From: Xestospongia bergquistia
Taxonomy: Eukaryota > Porifera > Demospongiae > Haplosclerida > Petrosiidae
NCBI GenBank assembly: GCA_963965975.1
Contig: OZ014411.1
Coordinates: 15,148,446 to 15,212,445, forward strand
DNA: 64,000 bases
Direction: 5' to 3'
The position numbers and the translations under genes were made by a program. Below the pieces are notes generated by a model that ran no database searches, was not told the origin of the DNA, and saw nothing but the letters and a program-made list of their open reading frames with translations. Below are positions 26,149-38,579 of this stretch, piece by piece. Within the stretch, counting starts at the first letter, position 1. Each line of letters begins with the position of its first letter.

Positions 26149-27636
26149 ATGAATAGTACATCTATATTGATCTTCCTACTCTTATCGTCAGTAATGATAA
26201 GTGTTAGTTACAATTAATATATTATGTCATATATTTAAAAAGTAATATATTTGTCACAGTAGAATAGTGCTATTAAGCTTTTAATAGTATGTTCTACATC
26301 ATTCCATTACTATATTCAATATATAGATATCATATGCTGATTGGACACTTTATGTTAGACTTAACTCCTACAGTAATACAAGGAAAGTATATGGTACTGG
26401 AAGTAATCGATAATGTTGTTGTACATGTCCTTCCACCTATTGTAGTTCAAATGTTAATAGTCTTACTTGTAGCAATGGTGGATGTAATACTCGAATTCTT
26501 ATGTGTACTAATCAAGGGAGTACTGCACAGTCTTGTATATATTCAAATGTTATTAACAATGATGCTGTTAATTTTGATGAAGGAAATGTTCCAGGTGGTC
26601 TGACTAATCCAGTTCAAGTTACTATACCAGGACCATTACTACTTAATGTGAGTTTATGAAGTCATTATAATATCCAACAAATATCACAGCTTCACTTAAT
26701 GATAGTAACTATAATCATAAAAGGTTGTTGTTGAATAGAAATTTTGTATATATATTGTTTTTATTAATACAGACTAATGTACAAATCAACATTGAAGTCC
26801 TTGATGACAATGGAGTAAGCTCAACTGTTAATTCAACTCGCATTCTTAACACTCAAGCTAATTTATCACCTCAAGTATCTGGTACTTTTAGTTCTAACAC
26901 AACAGTCAATGAAGGTGGTAGCAATGTTATATCATTATCATATGCTACTAGAATAAAGTGTGCTACTAACTCTTATCAATCAGACTGTTCTGTGTACTGT
27001 ATACTAACTAATGATAATACTGGACATTATACTTGTGATACTAATGGTAACAAGATCTGTTTACCAGGCTATGGCAATACAAGTAACAACTCTCTTGATG
27101 GTACGTTTTTAATTATATTTTGATATTTAGTTTTACTAACATTTTTTGTCTTTTTAAATTTACTGATATATTTTTGTGAATTTTTTTGTGTTAATTCACT
27201 TTCCTAAGGGAGTATTTTACCTATAAAGTTTAGTTTATTTGATAACATAATTACTTTAATAATAACTTTTAAGTACATAAATTTAAATTTACAGTAATGT
27301 TTATTTTTGTTGTTTGAAATTTGTTTGTTTATTGTTAATAGATGCAATAATTTGCAAAGAAGGCTGTCATCCAGTTGGAGGCTATTGTGAACAGTCTAGA
27401 AATTGTCAATGTCATAGTGGTTGGTCTGGTACTAACTGCAGTATGCATTTGCCAACGTTCTCTAAAAATGTTGTTTGCAATAATTTGCAAAGATGGATGG
27501 ACTGGAGTTAACTGTGCTCAACCAGTATGTCATCAGAAATGTAATCCAACTGGAGGACAATGTACAGCACCTGATACATGTACGTGTTCTGCTTATTGGA
27601 CTGGTGGACTCTGTGATGTTCCAATATGTCAGACAG
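26149..27636 (+). pseudogene. Delta-like (MNNL-DSL-EGF) copy 1, broken
   Basis: Exons correspond to those of the intact copy at 31.4 kb: 26149-26202 (signal peptide), 26327-26647 (MNNL first part), 26773-27100 (MNNL end plus DSL) and 27342-27636 (EGFs). Three defects are visible. TAA at 26411-26413 replaces the TAT of the sister copies in GRYCCC. A last DSL cysteine is changed (NNSLDG instead of NNCLDG). Indels in the second EGF (about 27440-27500) shift the frame, so the upstream frame hits TAA while EGF3 is read in another frame. No counterpart of the final acidic exon was found. DSL core cysteines otherwise remain. Confidence 0.8.
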
Positions 27637-27739
27637 GTATATGATTAGTACACTGTTATTAAGTCCTTTTTGTTTGATTACTTAATAAAAAATACATAGT
27701 GTTGTTTTCATTATATACAATTTAGTTATTGATTTCTTT

Positions 27740-28060
27740 ATTTCTGCAAAGTGCTTGTAGTATTGTCAAACTATAACTTCTTTTGTTGTTAAAGGATAGA
27801 CAAAAACAGTTAATAAAATCTTTAAACAATGATAGTGATGTAACTTACATCATATTAACATTAGGAATATGATAATTCACAAAACATTTTAGAGTTAGGT
27901 TCAAGCCAAACTAAACTCAAGATGATGTATGCTATTAAATCCACCAAAATAATTCCAAATTTTTTTATGAAACAAGAATTTGTTTGATAGGTTGATAATT
28001 TCATTTGAGAAAACTCCCTACTTTGCATGCATCTGTTTGATCAACTAGAAGTATGACCTG
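27740..28060. repeat. Dispersed repeat, copy a
   Basis: About 300 bp (ACTATAACTTCTTTTGTTGT ... AACAAGAATTTGTTTGATAG) related to 42125-42400 in the same orientation and to 44860-45000 in inverse orientation. On the minus strand each copy reads a hydrophobic stretch, best preserved at 42.3 kb. Confidence 0.7.
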
Positions 28061-28101
28061 TTATTTCTATCTGTCTACTTTATGTATTATTGTTCACTAT
28101 T

Positions 28102-28605
28102 CAATCAAGGGAGTACTGCACAGTCCTGTGTGTATTCTAATGTTATTAACAGTGATACTGTTAATTTTGGACAAGGAAATGTTGCAGGTGGTCTGACTAA
28201 TCCAGTTGAATTTACTGTACGAGGTCCTATACTGAATGTGAGTTCATATAGAGTTAATATTACACTATAAGACGTCTAAATAGATATTATATCTAATTTA
28301 GTTTTTATTAGCTGTGATTAACGTATCTATGAATTAATTTTTATTTATCGTACAAACAATGTATGCTAATATCCTTAAAATAACCATTGACTATTACATT
28401 ACCTTAAAAATTGATACAGACTAATATACAAGTCAACATTGAAGTCATTGATGACAATGGAATAAGCTCAACTGTTAATCCATCTCACATTCTTAACATT
28501 CAAGCTAGCCTGCAATCACCTCAAGTATCTGGTACATTTAGTTCTGACAAAACAGTCAATGAAGGTGGTAGCAATGTTATATCATTATCATATGCTAAAA
28601 CAAAC
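28102..28605 (+). pseudogene. Delta-like copy 2, truncated fragment
   Basis: Only the 3' half of the MNNL exon (about 28102-28237, donor GTGAGT kept) and the 5' part of the next exon (from 28420, IEVIDDNGISSTVNPSHIL...) remain. Similarity ends inside the DSL domain after SLSYA, where unrelated sequence begins. There is no signal-peptide exon and no EGF exon. Confidence 0.8.
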
Positions 28606-28689
28606 AAACAGCAAACTACATTAAACTACATAAATCAGTGGTACATTGACTATATCATAGCAAGCCTTTATATTGTAAACGACTTGTAA

Positions 28690-31329
28690 TCCGTATTATA
28701 CCTCATATATACGAGGGGGTGTTCACGTGAGTAATAAATTAATGATTATTTATTAGAATTTCCACCTTTTTGGCTAAACATTCGCTGCTCGTCATAATAC
28801 TGGGCTAACTACCAAGAGAGGCAGAAAAGGTATGAAAGATGTCTACGATAATTACAAGTAACTTTAAGTATTGTAGTTAATTTTGTTATTAAGTTTATTT
28901 AGATACTTTAATATAATAGTATTGACATATATTATATATACTAGTTGTTTGCTATGAGGCACAAGATGAGGTTGATTTATCAAATGCCATATTTGTCTTC
29001 ACAACTAGTCAATATATCATTATGATATAACAATGACTGTTATAATAACAAGCTTGTTTTGACTAACTCTATTGCAATATATATATATATATATATATAT
29101 AGAGGAAGTAATACTCTTTAGTTAGCAATAGATCATGTTACTATACAGTTTAAATATACCATGTTACACATAATACAAGAACTATGAGCATGATTCAAAT
29201 ATAGGATTCAGACTTCCTAGAACTTTTATGTTACAATTCATGATACAGTAATATTTATCTACAGCTGTGGTTGTAAGATGATATCTTTATGGGCTCAGAT
29301 AACTATACTAACTATTACTATAACAGTGTGGTTAGCTAATTATACTAATTAGATTTGAGGCTTCCAGTTTAATTGATTCCCATGGGAACTTTTATTGCTA
29401 ATATTGTAAGTAGCTATATTTATAAGACCAATCATATTATAGTCTCTAAAGTTGTTATTTGTTTATGTGTTTATGTAAATAAAGTATTTAGATCATAATT
29501 ATTTAGTAATACATATATAATATCATAACAAGCGTATATCTTGTAAATGACTTTCATTTCCTTTCTATATCATACCTCATATATAATAAGGGCATGTTTC
29601 AAACAAAACAAATATTTAATTATAAAATTATTAATTATTTATAATTATTGTCAATTGAAATCCATTTTACTAAACCTAAATATATCCCATTATGTATAAT
29701 ACAAGAACTCTTAACATGAATCAAGTAATCTTACTATTGCTATTAATTTAGATGTTATAGACCTTTTATATGATATAATAGTATTGACCTCTTAGCTGAG
29801 GTCGTTAATGATGTGATGTATATAACTTTATGGGCTCAGATACCATAGTAACTATTACTATAATAGTGTGGGTAGTTAATTAGATTTGATGCCTCCACTC
29901 AGTAGTTGGTTCCTTTGGGAACTTTTATTAGCATTAATATTGATGTGTTTATTGTCAAGTTACTTTTGGGAAGACACAATAACTTACAACCAAAAGAACC
30001 ACAAATTGCTTGTGTATATTATAATCATATTCCTCACTACCAAACAAAGTAAATTCATGAATCTTTAAATTATAAAAATTTATACTCACAAAAATTCCCA
30101 AATTTATGGTAAAACAACAAATTAAATAGCTATGTTTTTATAAAATCAATCAGATTGTTTATATAGGTTCTTTAAAATAAGATTTATGGGTATATCAAAG
30201 GTACTAACAGTACAGTATGTGCTATATTGGGCCAATTGTACTATATAAAAACTTTATTATAGGCGTGGTCATTTTATGACTAAACTGTTGTACTTATAAC
30301 TGTCACTAACATTTAAAACAACTACCGCACTTCTTGATATCTTCATCAATCTGTCCAAGCATCACTAGAAATCATTTAAAACATTGTTCTGTTCTCTCTG
30401 GCTATACAGTATATATCACATTTATGATATGCTATGTGCTATATCTCAACCACACCCCTCATATATCCCATGTAGTGCTCAGAACACTGTTTTAACTATT
30501 ACATAAAGCTAATATTAGGATATTTATTTTATAAATCTTATGTTTTATGTTTGTATCTTGTCAATAAACTACTTAGAACATATTGATGATGTTATTAAGT
30601 ACTTAACAACAACCTATCATGTCTGCTAACAGTAATATAATGTATTATTGTGTGTTTATATTATACAACAAACAGCTTGTTTGTCTATCTAGTTTTTTGA
30701 GAATATTTCTAAGTTTACATAGTATATAATTACTTTATGTATTCTGTTTTACTGGATGAATTAAAAATATATTTTTAGATTTAAAGGTTAGACGTTTATA
30801 TTACAATTATATTATAACATATAGTAGTTCCTTGCAGACACTATGATGTGGTAACTTTGTTGACTAAGCTATCATACTAAGTGTTACTATAGTAGAGTAA
30901 GTCACACACAATTTGTAGTTGGAACATTTATATCAAATAAAGTATCATAACAGACATCAATCAAACTGTGTAGTCTCTAAAGTTATTTATTGACAACTGC
31001 TATATAGTATTTATATCTTATCATCAAACTACTTAGATTGATACTATATTCTCATGTCATGTGTTATTGTAATGATAGCTATTACAAAGTCTATATCTAT
31101 ATTTATATTCTATCAGTATGTACACTACTTGTGTCAACTCAAAAACTCACAATGGATTACAAATGTATTAAACATGAAAATCAATTACTTCATTTATATC
31201 AGATTTGTGCTTTAGTGTTTAATGTTCAGAGTACAAGATTTAGCTAAATATGGTTGATTATATTTGTATGTTATATAAATAATATTTCGGGAAAGTAATG
31301 CTTGATCACTTATTAAATAACTAGTAACT
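28690..31329. other. Spacer between Delta-like copies 2 and 3
   Basis: No supported gene. It contains an internal duplication (29280-29360 resembles 29822-29900, sharing TTTATGGGCTCAGATA and the following 60 bases) and an AT microsatellite at 29078-29100. The 60-codon frame at 29886-30068 lies in one of these repeats and is not considered a gene. Confidence 0.5.
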
Positions 31330-31419
31330 TGAAACATTTCATTGTATATCCAAATATTGTTTATAATCAATATCTTTTAATTTATTTATTATTGATTCAT
31401 AACATTTAGGTCAATCATT
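31330..31419 (+). promoter_or_regulatory. Conserved upstream block of the Delta-like genes (copy 3)
   Basis: Matches 26060-26148 and 36200-36292, ending AACATTTAGGTCAATCATT just before the start codon. Confidence 0.4.
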
Positions 31420-33769
31420 ATGGCTAATACATCTATACTGATCTTCCTACTCCTATCATCAGTAATGATAAATGTTAGTTACTATTAATGCATTATGTCA
31501 TGCATTTAAATAGTTGTCACAGTAGAATAGTACTATTGAGTCTTTTATAATATGTTCTAATCATTTCCATTACTGTGTTCATTATAGATATCATATGCTG
31601 ATTGGACACTTTATGTTAAACTTAACTCCTATAGTAATACCAGGAAAGTATATGGTACAGCACTTGGTCGATATTGTTGTTGTACATGTCCTTCCACCTG
31701 TTGTAGTTCAAATGTTAACAGCCTCAGTTGTAACAATGGTGGATGTAATACTAGAATTCTTATATGTGCTAGTCAAGGGAGTACTGCACAGTCCTGTGTG
31801 TATTCTAATATTATTAACAGTAATACAGTTAATTTTGGTCTGGGAAATGTTGCAGGTGGTCTGACTAATCCAGTTCAAGTTACTGTAGCAGGACCATTAC
31901 TACTTAATGTAAGTTTATAAAATCACTATATGAAATTAATGTCTAACATATATAACAGCTTCACTTAATGATAGTAACTATAACCATAAAAGGTTAATGT
32001 TAAGTACTAACATTGTATATATTGTTTACATTACTACAGACTAATGTAAAAGTCAACATTGAAGTCCTTGATGACAATGGAGTAAGCTCAACTGTTAATC
32101 CAACTCGCATTCTTAATTCTCAAGCTAACTTGCAGTCACCTCGAGTGTCTGATACTTTTAGTTCTAACAAAATAGTCAATGAAGGTGGTAGCAATGTTAT
32201 ATCATTATCATATGCTACTAGAATAGAGTGTGCTAGAAACTACTATCAGTCAAACTGTTCTGTGTACTGTATACCAACTAATGATACTACTGGACATTAT
32301 ACTTGTGATAGTAATGGTAACAAGATCTGTTTACCAGGCTATACTAATACAAATAACAACTGTCTTAATGGTATGTTATATTTCATATCATTAATCTGCA
32401 CTTGATTATAGAAACTACATTACTACAATTATAATATATTTATTGTTTACCTTAATTTTTACAGACAAATCAATAAAATGCAAGGAAGGTTGTCATCCAA
32501 CTGGAGGCTATTGTAATCAACCTGGACAATGTCAATGTAATAGTGGTTGGTCTGGTACTAACTGTAGTGTTCCTGACTGTCCTAACGAGTGTCAAAATGG
32601 TGCTTGTAATGTACCTAATAACTGTGTCTGTAATTATGGATGGAATGGAGTGAACTGTACTCAACCAGTATGTCATCAGAAATGTAATCCAACTGGAGGA
32701 CAATGTACAGCACCTGATACGTGTACATGTAATGCTGAGTGGACTGGTGGACTCTGTGATGTTTCTGTGTCAACTCAAATTGGTATGACTTTAATTAGTT
32801 TGATCATGACCAAAAGTAATTCCTCTAAGCTATCATGTTATTACTTGATGTGGTATACCCTTTTCTGTTCTGTAACTCATCATATTTACCTTTACTGTTT
32901 TACTAATATACCATGACAAGAGATGCTTTACTTCTTGCATTGTACAGTATATCTACTTAGTTCAATTTCATTAACCTCGCTGTGAGTGGGCGTATAACGA
33001 GGGTTGTCTGTCTGTGTCTGTTATTCGGGCAAATGGCTTTGAACTGCTTTAACTCGGCAAACACAGCACTGGTAGACACCAAACTATAGTGGACGATAGC
33101 AAAACGTCTGTACTTCTTAAGAATACTGCCAAAAGGAGCGTCAAACGAACAAAAAGCTTTAAAAATCTGAAAAACCTTTGAAAAAAGCATAGCTTTCAGT
33201 GAAGACTCGATAATTCAATAAAAACCTCCTGCATACAGCTTATGATGTTTTCTAACTTTTGAAAGTGAGAAATTTTGCAAAAATACTTCTTATGACAGTT
33301 TTACTAACGTTTGGTGTTATCTTTGTCGATACATTGTGAGCGCGAACTAAAAATACTAGCACCATAGCTGTCATTGGAGAATCACTAACTTTTATTAAGA
33401 AGTTGGAAAGTATTGGACCTTTAGTCAATTAGAGTGCAAAGTACCCAGTAGACGCACTCAAGGGCAAAGCTTTCCCTTTGATTGAAGAGAAATGCTGAGT
33501 CATCGTCTTGAGCATCACGTGAGATTATGTTACTAGTCTCTGGATAAGACCGCAGCGACGTTAAGCAATTTACTGCATTGTATTATAATTGTCTCAGTTA
33601 TGCAATGATATTGTGTAAATTGAGTATACATGTTAAATACTTTGCAATAATTGATATATATATATAATATATTACTCTTGTATTAGGAGGAGGAGTAACA
33701 CTATCATGTGTTAATAACTGCTACTGTTCTGAAGATAAAGAAGATAAAGAAGATAAAGAAGATGAATAA
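31420..33769 (+). CDS. Delta-like DSL ligand with three EGF repeats, predicted secreted
   Basis: Five exons: 31420-31473, 31588-31908, 32040-32370, 32465-32782 and 33687-33769, giving 368 residues with consistent phases. Order: signal peptide (1-18, from MANTSILIFLLLSSVM); MNNL, the N-terminal domain of Notch ligands (~19-190, with ADWTLYV and GRYCCCTCPSTCC); DSL domain (~195-240, C-x-x-x-YYQSNCSVYC, GHYTC, KICLPGY); three EGF repeats (~245-350). DSL domains bind Notch receptors. The last exon encodes VTLSCVNNCYCSED and a run of EDK, then a stop, so no transmembrane segment or GPI-type tail follows. Either the ligand is soluble or another 3' exon is used. Intron 4 carries a 608-bp insertion. 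DSL assignment is firm; Notch agonist or antagonist activity is unknown. Confidence 0.87.
32974..33581. mobile_element. 608-bp insertion with ATTA target duplication
   Basis: The intron of the sister gene at 37.5 kb reads ...TTCATTATAATTGT... without interruption. Here ATTA is present on both sides (32970-32973 and 33582-33585) of a 608-bp insert beginning ACCTCGCTGTGAGTGGGCG. The insert is richer in CpG than its surroundings and has no long open frame or obvious terminal inverted repeats. It is probably a non-autonomous element. Confidence 0.75.
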
Positions 33770-34425
33770 AGAAAGCAATGTTTTTTAAAGTTGTAGATTA
33801 TAGTGTAACATTTGGTAGTGACAAGCCATAATTTTAATAAAATAAATTTTGAAATAGGATCATCCAATATACTTGTGAACAGTGTTTTCAAATAATAATA
33901 TAGATTTCTACCTAAAATTATAATCAATAATTAACCATAAAAGTACAACCATATATTAACTTAATTTATGCTTAGACTATAATGCTACTCAAACAATAGT
34001 AGATGTTATAATGAAGCAGCTATATTGTGGTGTATGTGTAATGCTTGAGACATGATGATGTAAGAACTGTTTGTGTCTTTATTGATATAATATTATATGG
34101 CAAGTGAAAATAATGAGATAAACTTCAATTTTAAAATGAATTGGTGTACATCAATAATTTTATACATTATAAGTACATGTTATGTTGACATTGTTATTAC
34201 TCTGACAGGTATGATAGGTTTAGTCATGGCAGGATGTGTATGATACAATTATTTATAAAATAAAATTTATTTACTAAAGAATGACCAGCTATTTAATAAT
34301 ATAGATTACATTTAATGACATGTATACTCAGTATATATATTTGTTATAAGACTAGTTATTTTGTTTATAAAATACTAAATATACCATGCACTTTTATTCT
34401 GTAAATATATATTAATGTAAATTGT
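33770..34425. other. Delta-like copy 3 3' flank
   Basis: No gene. It aligns with 37754-38340 downstream of copy 4 (for example CATATATTAACTTAATTTATG and GATAAACTTCAATTTT / GATGAACTTAAATTTT), so the downstream flank was duplicated with the gene. Confidence 0.7.
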
Positions 34426-35105
34426 CTGGTAATAAATCAACTATAACTTGTGAACATGCATGACTGTGTAAACATAATAGTGAGTTACTATTGTCAATGC
34501 TATTATGGATACACTCTATTACATGATCAACATTATTTTGAAAGTGTAGTTTTACTGATCTGTATGAGCCATTAACAATATCTGGATACATACAAGTCTA
34601 AATGACCTAATTACTTAAATCTAGAGCAAGAGTTTTTTATGCAACACATAGTAATACAACTTTATTACTGAAATTATTATTATATTGTTAATTGATGAAA
34701 AGACTTCTTGCTTACTTTTAAAATCAAAAGGACTTCACATCTTTCTGGAACATTGTTACATCTTTTGAACTTAATGGAATACTCTCAAATCATTGTGATA
34801 CAGAAAACACTCATGACCTAACTACCAAGATCCAATTAGTCTATGAAAATATGCACATGAATTTCATCTCAAATGCTGTGTATGGCTCCTGTGCTATTCA
34901 TGATGATTATATTGATATTACAGACAATACATTAATAAATGAAGTTACCAAAAATAATGAAACATCTACAACATCAACAAATCAAAATCCTTCATTGCCC
35001 ATATCCAGTAAATGTTGAAGATGATTGTTTCATTGATACATGATGAGATTAACTCATACAGTAGACATTTAAAATAATATCAGTAAATTGGAATCCTTCA
35101 TATGT
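34426..35105 (+). pseudogene. Decayed receptor 3' end (EGF plus tail), block 2
   Basis: Bases 34426-34560 match the EGF remnant seen at 23530 and 38580. Bases 34740-35105 match the TM/tail exon of the intact receptor, but the transmembrane part is deleted (TTGTTACATCTTTTGAACTTAATGG joins two separated regions) and frameshifts and stops occur. Clearly non-functional. Confidence 0.75.
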
Positions 35106-36199
35106 AAGAGTAAACCATACCAGATGCCCTTCTGTCATACCAAAATACTACTAATAATACCAGATTCTAGGTCTGAAGTTCTTTTTATTTGAAATTGCAA
35201 TTGATAACCATGTAACTCATAATATATATATATACATATATATATATATAATTATCTATGTATTACTAAATATTATTAGTTGAAGTTAAGATGCTTACAG
35301 TATATAAAGTACTACTAATATTGTTCAATATTTATACATATATACATGATGTGCATGTTCTAATAATTCCAAATAAGGAAACCTTTTACATGACTTTGCT
35401 TAATATCTCATTATGAGCTATTATCATCAACAACAAATGTCTCAACTGGTGGTGCTATGTTTAGGATGACAATTGAGACAAACACTTTCATTCAGTCTGT
35501 TAGTTCAGAACAGTTGTCAAGGCATGTTATTGTTTTAATATGGCAATAATAATTATAGACATCTGTTATGTCATATGATATTATATAAATGTCAGTTACT
35601 ATAATCTTTGCTACTGATCACTATACTGGGTTAACTACTAAAGAGAAATAGAAGGTAATGAACTTAAATCATTTATGTGGTTATTATCTACATATCTATT
35701 GAGATTACTTTGGTGTACAGTAGTGGTTTTATTCAATACATTTCAATGATTTAAAGAAATAAGATCAAAATATGATATATAATTAACTTTTTCTGTCAAA
35801 TTTAACATAGCTAGGATTAGCTAAGGATATGTCACCATTAGCATTACCATAATAGGTGCTAGCTATTGTGTCAATCCTGCAACAGTAAATCTTCAGATTA
35901 GTTGGAACAATCCTTGATACCCAACAGGTAAGACAATTTGACTTATACCTAATCAACAGTATTATTGTAGTTTATTATAGTGTTATCAATAACCTGTGGT
36001 ATACTATGTGTTTATTTATTATATTATTATTATATTACTACTTTTCCAGTGTGTCAACTCAGCATCTTCCAATACTTTCTTCTATATCAAGTTTATCCTT
36101 TCAGAATACATGATTTAGTTAAATATTGTTGGTTATGTCTGTATATAGAATAAAAACGTTCTGGGAAAGTAATGCTAGATCATTTATTAAATGACAAAT
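35106..36199. other. Duplicated spacer between receptor remnant and Delta-like copy 4
   Basis: No gene. Corresponds to the spacer 25010-26060 downstream of the intact receptor, with deletions. Confidence 0.7.
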
Positions 36200-36292
36200 A
36201 ACTCTAAACATTTAATCATATATCTAAATATTGTTTGCAATCAATGTGTTATTTATTATTAATAATTATTCATGACAACCAGGTCAATCAAA
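36200..36292 (+). promoter_or_regulatory. Conserved upstream block of the Delta-like genes (copy 4)
   Basis: Matches the same blocks at 26060-26148 and 31330-31419, with CCAGGTCAATCA just before the start codon. Confidence 0.4.
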
Positions 36293-37753
36293 ATGGCCAG
36301 TACAACTATACTAATCTTCCTACTCCTATCATCAGTAATGGTAAATTATAGTTACAATTAATACATTATATTTAAACAATAGTATTTTTGTCACAGTAGA
36401 ACAGTACTATTAAGTCTATCATAATAATTATGTTCTACATCATTTCCCACTACTATTTTTATTATATAGATATTATATGCTGATTGGACACTTTATGTTA
36501 GACTGAACTCCTATAGTAATATCAGGAAAGTATATGGTACAGCACTTGGTCGATATTGTTGTTGTACATGTCCTTCCACTTGTTGTAGTTCAAATGTTAA
36601 TAGTCTTACTTGTAGCAATGGTGGATATAATACTAGAATTCTTATATGTGCTAATCAAGGGAGTTCTGCACAGTCCTGTGTGTATTCTAATGTTATTAAC
36701 AGTGATACTGTTAATTTTGGTCTGGGAAATGTTGAAGGTGGTCTGACTAATCCAGTTCTAGTTACTATACCAGGACCATTACTACTTAATGTGAGTTTAT
36801 GAAGTTATTATACAAAAGTAACAAATATCACAACTTCACTTAATGATAGTAACTATAAATATAAAAAGTTATTGTTGAATACCATCACTGTATATATTGT
36901 TTTTATTAATACAGACTAATGTAAAAATCAACATTGAAGTCCTTGATGATGATGGAATAACCCCAGGTGTTAACCAAAATTGCATTCTTGCTTCTCAAGC
37001 TAACTTACAATTACCTCAAGTATCTGATACTTTTAGTTCTGACACAACAGTCAATGAAGGTGGTAGCAATGTTATATCATTATCATATGCTACTAGAATA
37101 GAGTGTGCTACAAACTACTATCAGTCAGACTGTTCTGTGTACTGTATACCAACTAATGATAATACTGGACATTATACTTGTGATACTAATGGTAACAAGA
37201 TCTGTTTACCAGGCTATACTAATACAAGTAACAACTGTCTTGATGGTATGTTGTCTGTTGCTTGATTGAATTATATTATAACTTGTTGACTAAGGTCATA
37301 AATATTAGTTTGCTATTTTTAATTCTATTTTTTGCTTAAAAATATTATATTTTAAATCTTCTTATTGTTGCATGGACAAAATTTGCTATTTTGTCTAGTT
37401 TGACTAAAAGTAATTCCTCTTTGCTATTATGTTATCACTTGATGTGGTATACCCTTTTCTGTTCTGCAACTCATCATATTTACCTTTATGTTTTACTAAT
37501 ATACCATGACAAGATATGCTTCCTTCTTGAATTGTATATATACTTAATTCAATTTCATTATAATTGTTTCAGTTATGCAATGATATTGTGTAAATTGAGT
37601 ATACATGTTAAATACTTTGCAATAATAAATACATATATATATATATATATATATATATTACACTTGTTTTTTATATTAGGAGGAGGTACAGGAGGAGTAA
37701 CACTATCATGTGTTAATAACTGCTACTGTTCTGAAGATAAAGACAATGAATAA
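36293..37753 (+). CDS. Short Delta-like protein: MNNL-DSL only, no EGF repeats
   Basis: Four exons: 36293-36340, 36470-36790, 36915-37245 and 37680-37753, giving 257 residues, all in phase. Signal peptide (MASTTILIFLLLSSVM), MNNL (~17-180) and DSL (~182-233: CATNYYQSDCSVYC, GHYTC, KICLPGY) are present. The EGF exon of the sister gene is missing: sequence after the DSL donor passes straight into sequence matching intron 4 of copy 3. Because both flanking introns are phase 1, the frame continues into the last exon, ending VTLSCVNNCYCSEDKDNE. No transmembrane segment is seen. One MNNL cysteine is changed (GGY for GGC). The ancestral exon-1 donor is mutated, and a GTAAAT six bases upstream keeps the frame. 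Confidence 0.83.
37631..37658. repeat. AT microsatellite in the last intron of Delta-like copy 4
   Basis: An uninterrupted AT run about 20 bp upstream of the last-exon acceptor. The sister copy has a much shorter run at 33655-33670. Confidence 0.9.
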
Positions 37754-38344
37754 AGAAAGAATTGTTTTTTGTAGTTGTAGATTATAGTGTTAGACATGTA
37801 ATATTTTGTAGTAAGAAGTCATAATTGTAATAAAATAATTAATGAAATAAGATCATCCAATATAGTTATGAACAATGTTTTCAATTTAATCAATAGTATA
37901 GATTTCTAGCTACAATTATACTCAATAATTAACCATAAAACTAGAGACATATATTAACTTAATTTATGGTTCCACTATAACTTTACTCAAACAATAATAG
38001 ATGTTGTGATGAACCAGCTATATTGTGATGTATATATGATGCTCAAGACAAGTTGATGATAGAACCATTTGTGTCTATTGATATAATGTTATATGACAAG
38101 TGAAAATAATGAGATGAACTTAAATTTTGAAATGAATTTGGTGTACATCAATAATTGTATACATTGTAAGTACATGTTATGACATTGTTATTACTCTACA
38201 GCTATGATAGGTTAAGTGATGGTGGGATGTATATGATACATGATTTTAAAATATAATTATATATTATATTAAAGAGTGACAAGCTATAATACAGACCATC
38301 TTTAATGACATGTCTACTCAGTATATATATGTTATAAGTCTAGA

Positions 38345-38526
38345 TACCGTAAATGTCAAAATTTTCGCCGCTCAAACTTTCACGCGTAAAATTTTCCTGA
38401 ACTCATAATTTCGCGTTTTGTGTCAACCTTGAATATTAATTATTAATTATTCGCGAGTCTAATTTTCGCGATGTCACTCAACCGCGAAAATATAACTACC
38501 TCGAAAATTTTGACGTTTACATTATT
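38345..38526. mobile_element. MITE with ~19-bp terminal inverted repeats
   Basis: The left end GTAAATGTCAAAATTTTCG and the right end CGAAAATTTTGACGTTTAC are inverted repeats with one mismatch, enclosing about 150 bp rich in TTTCGCG. The paralogous sequence at 34370-34395 lacks the insert, giving an empty site. No open frame. Confidence 0.75.
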
Positions 38527-38579
38527 TATTTATAAATTACTAAACATAACATGCACTTTTATTCTGCAGATATATATAT

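Noticed and set aside
26289..26603. 104-codon hydrophobic frame overlapping Delta-like copy 1, with similar frames at 31595-31864 and 36534-36746
   Set aside because: It is the wrong reading frame of the MNNL exon; the correct frame gives cysteine-rich sequence with conserved splice phase.
32470..32703. Minus-strand 77-codon frame in the Delta-like EGF exon
   Set aside because: Shadow of the plus-strand EGF repeats.
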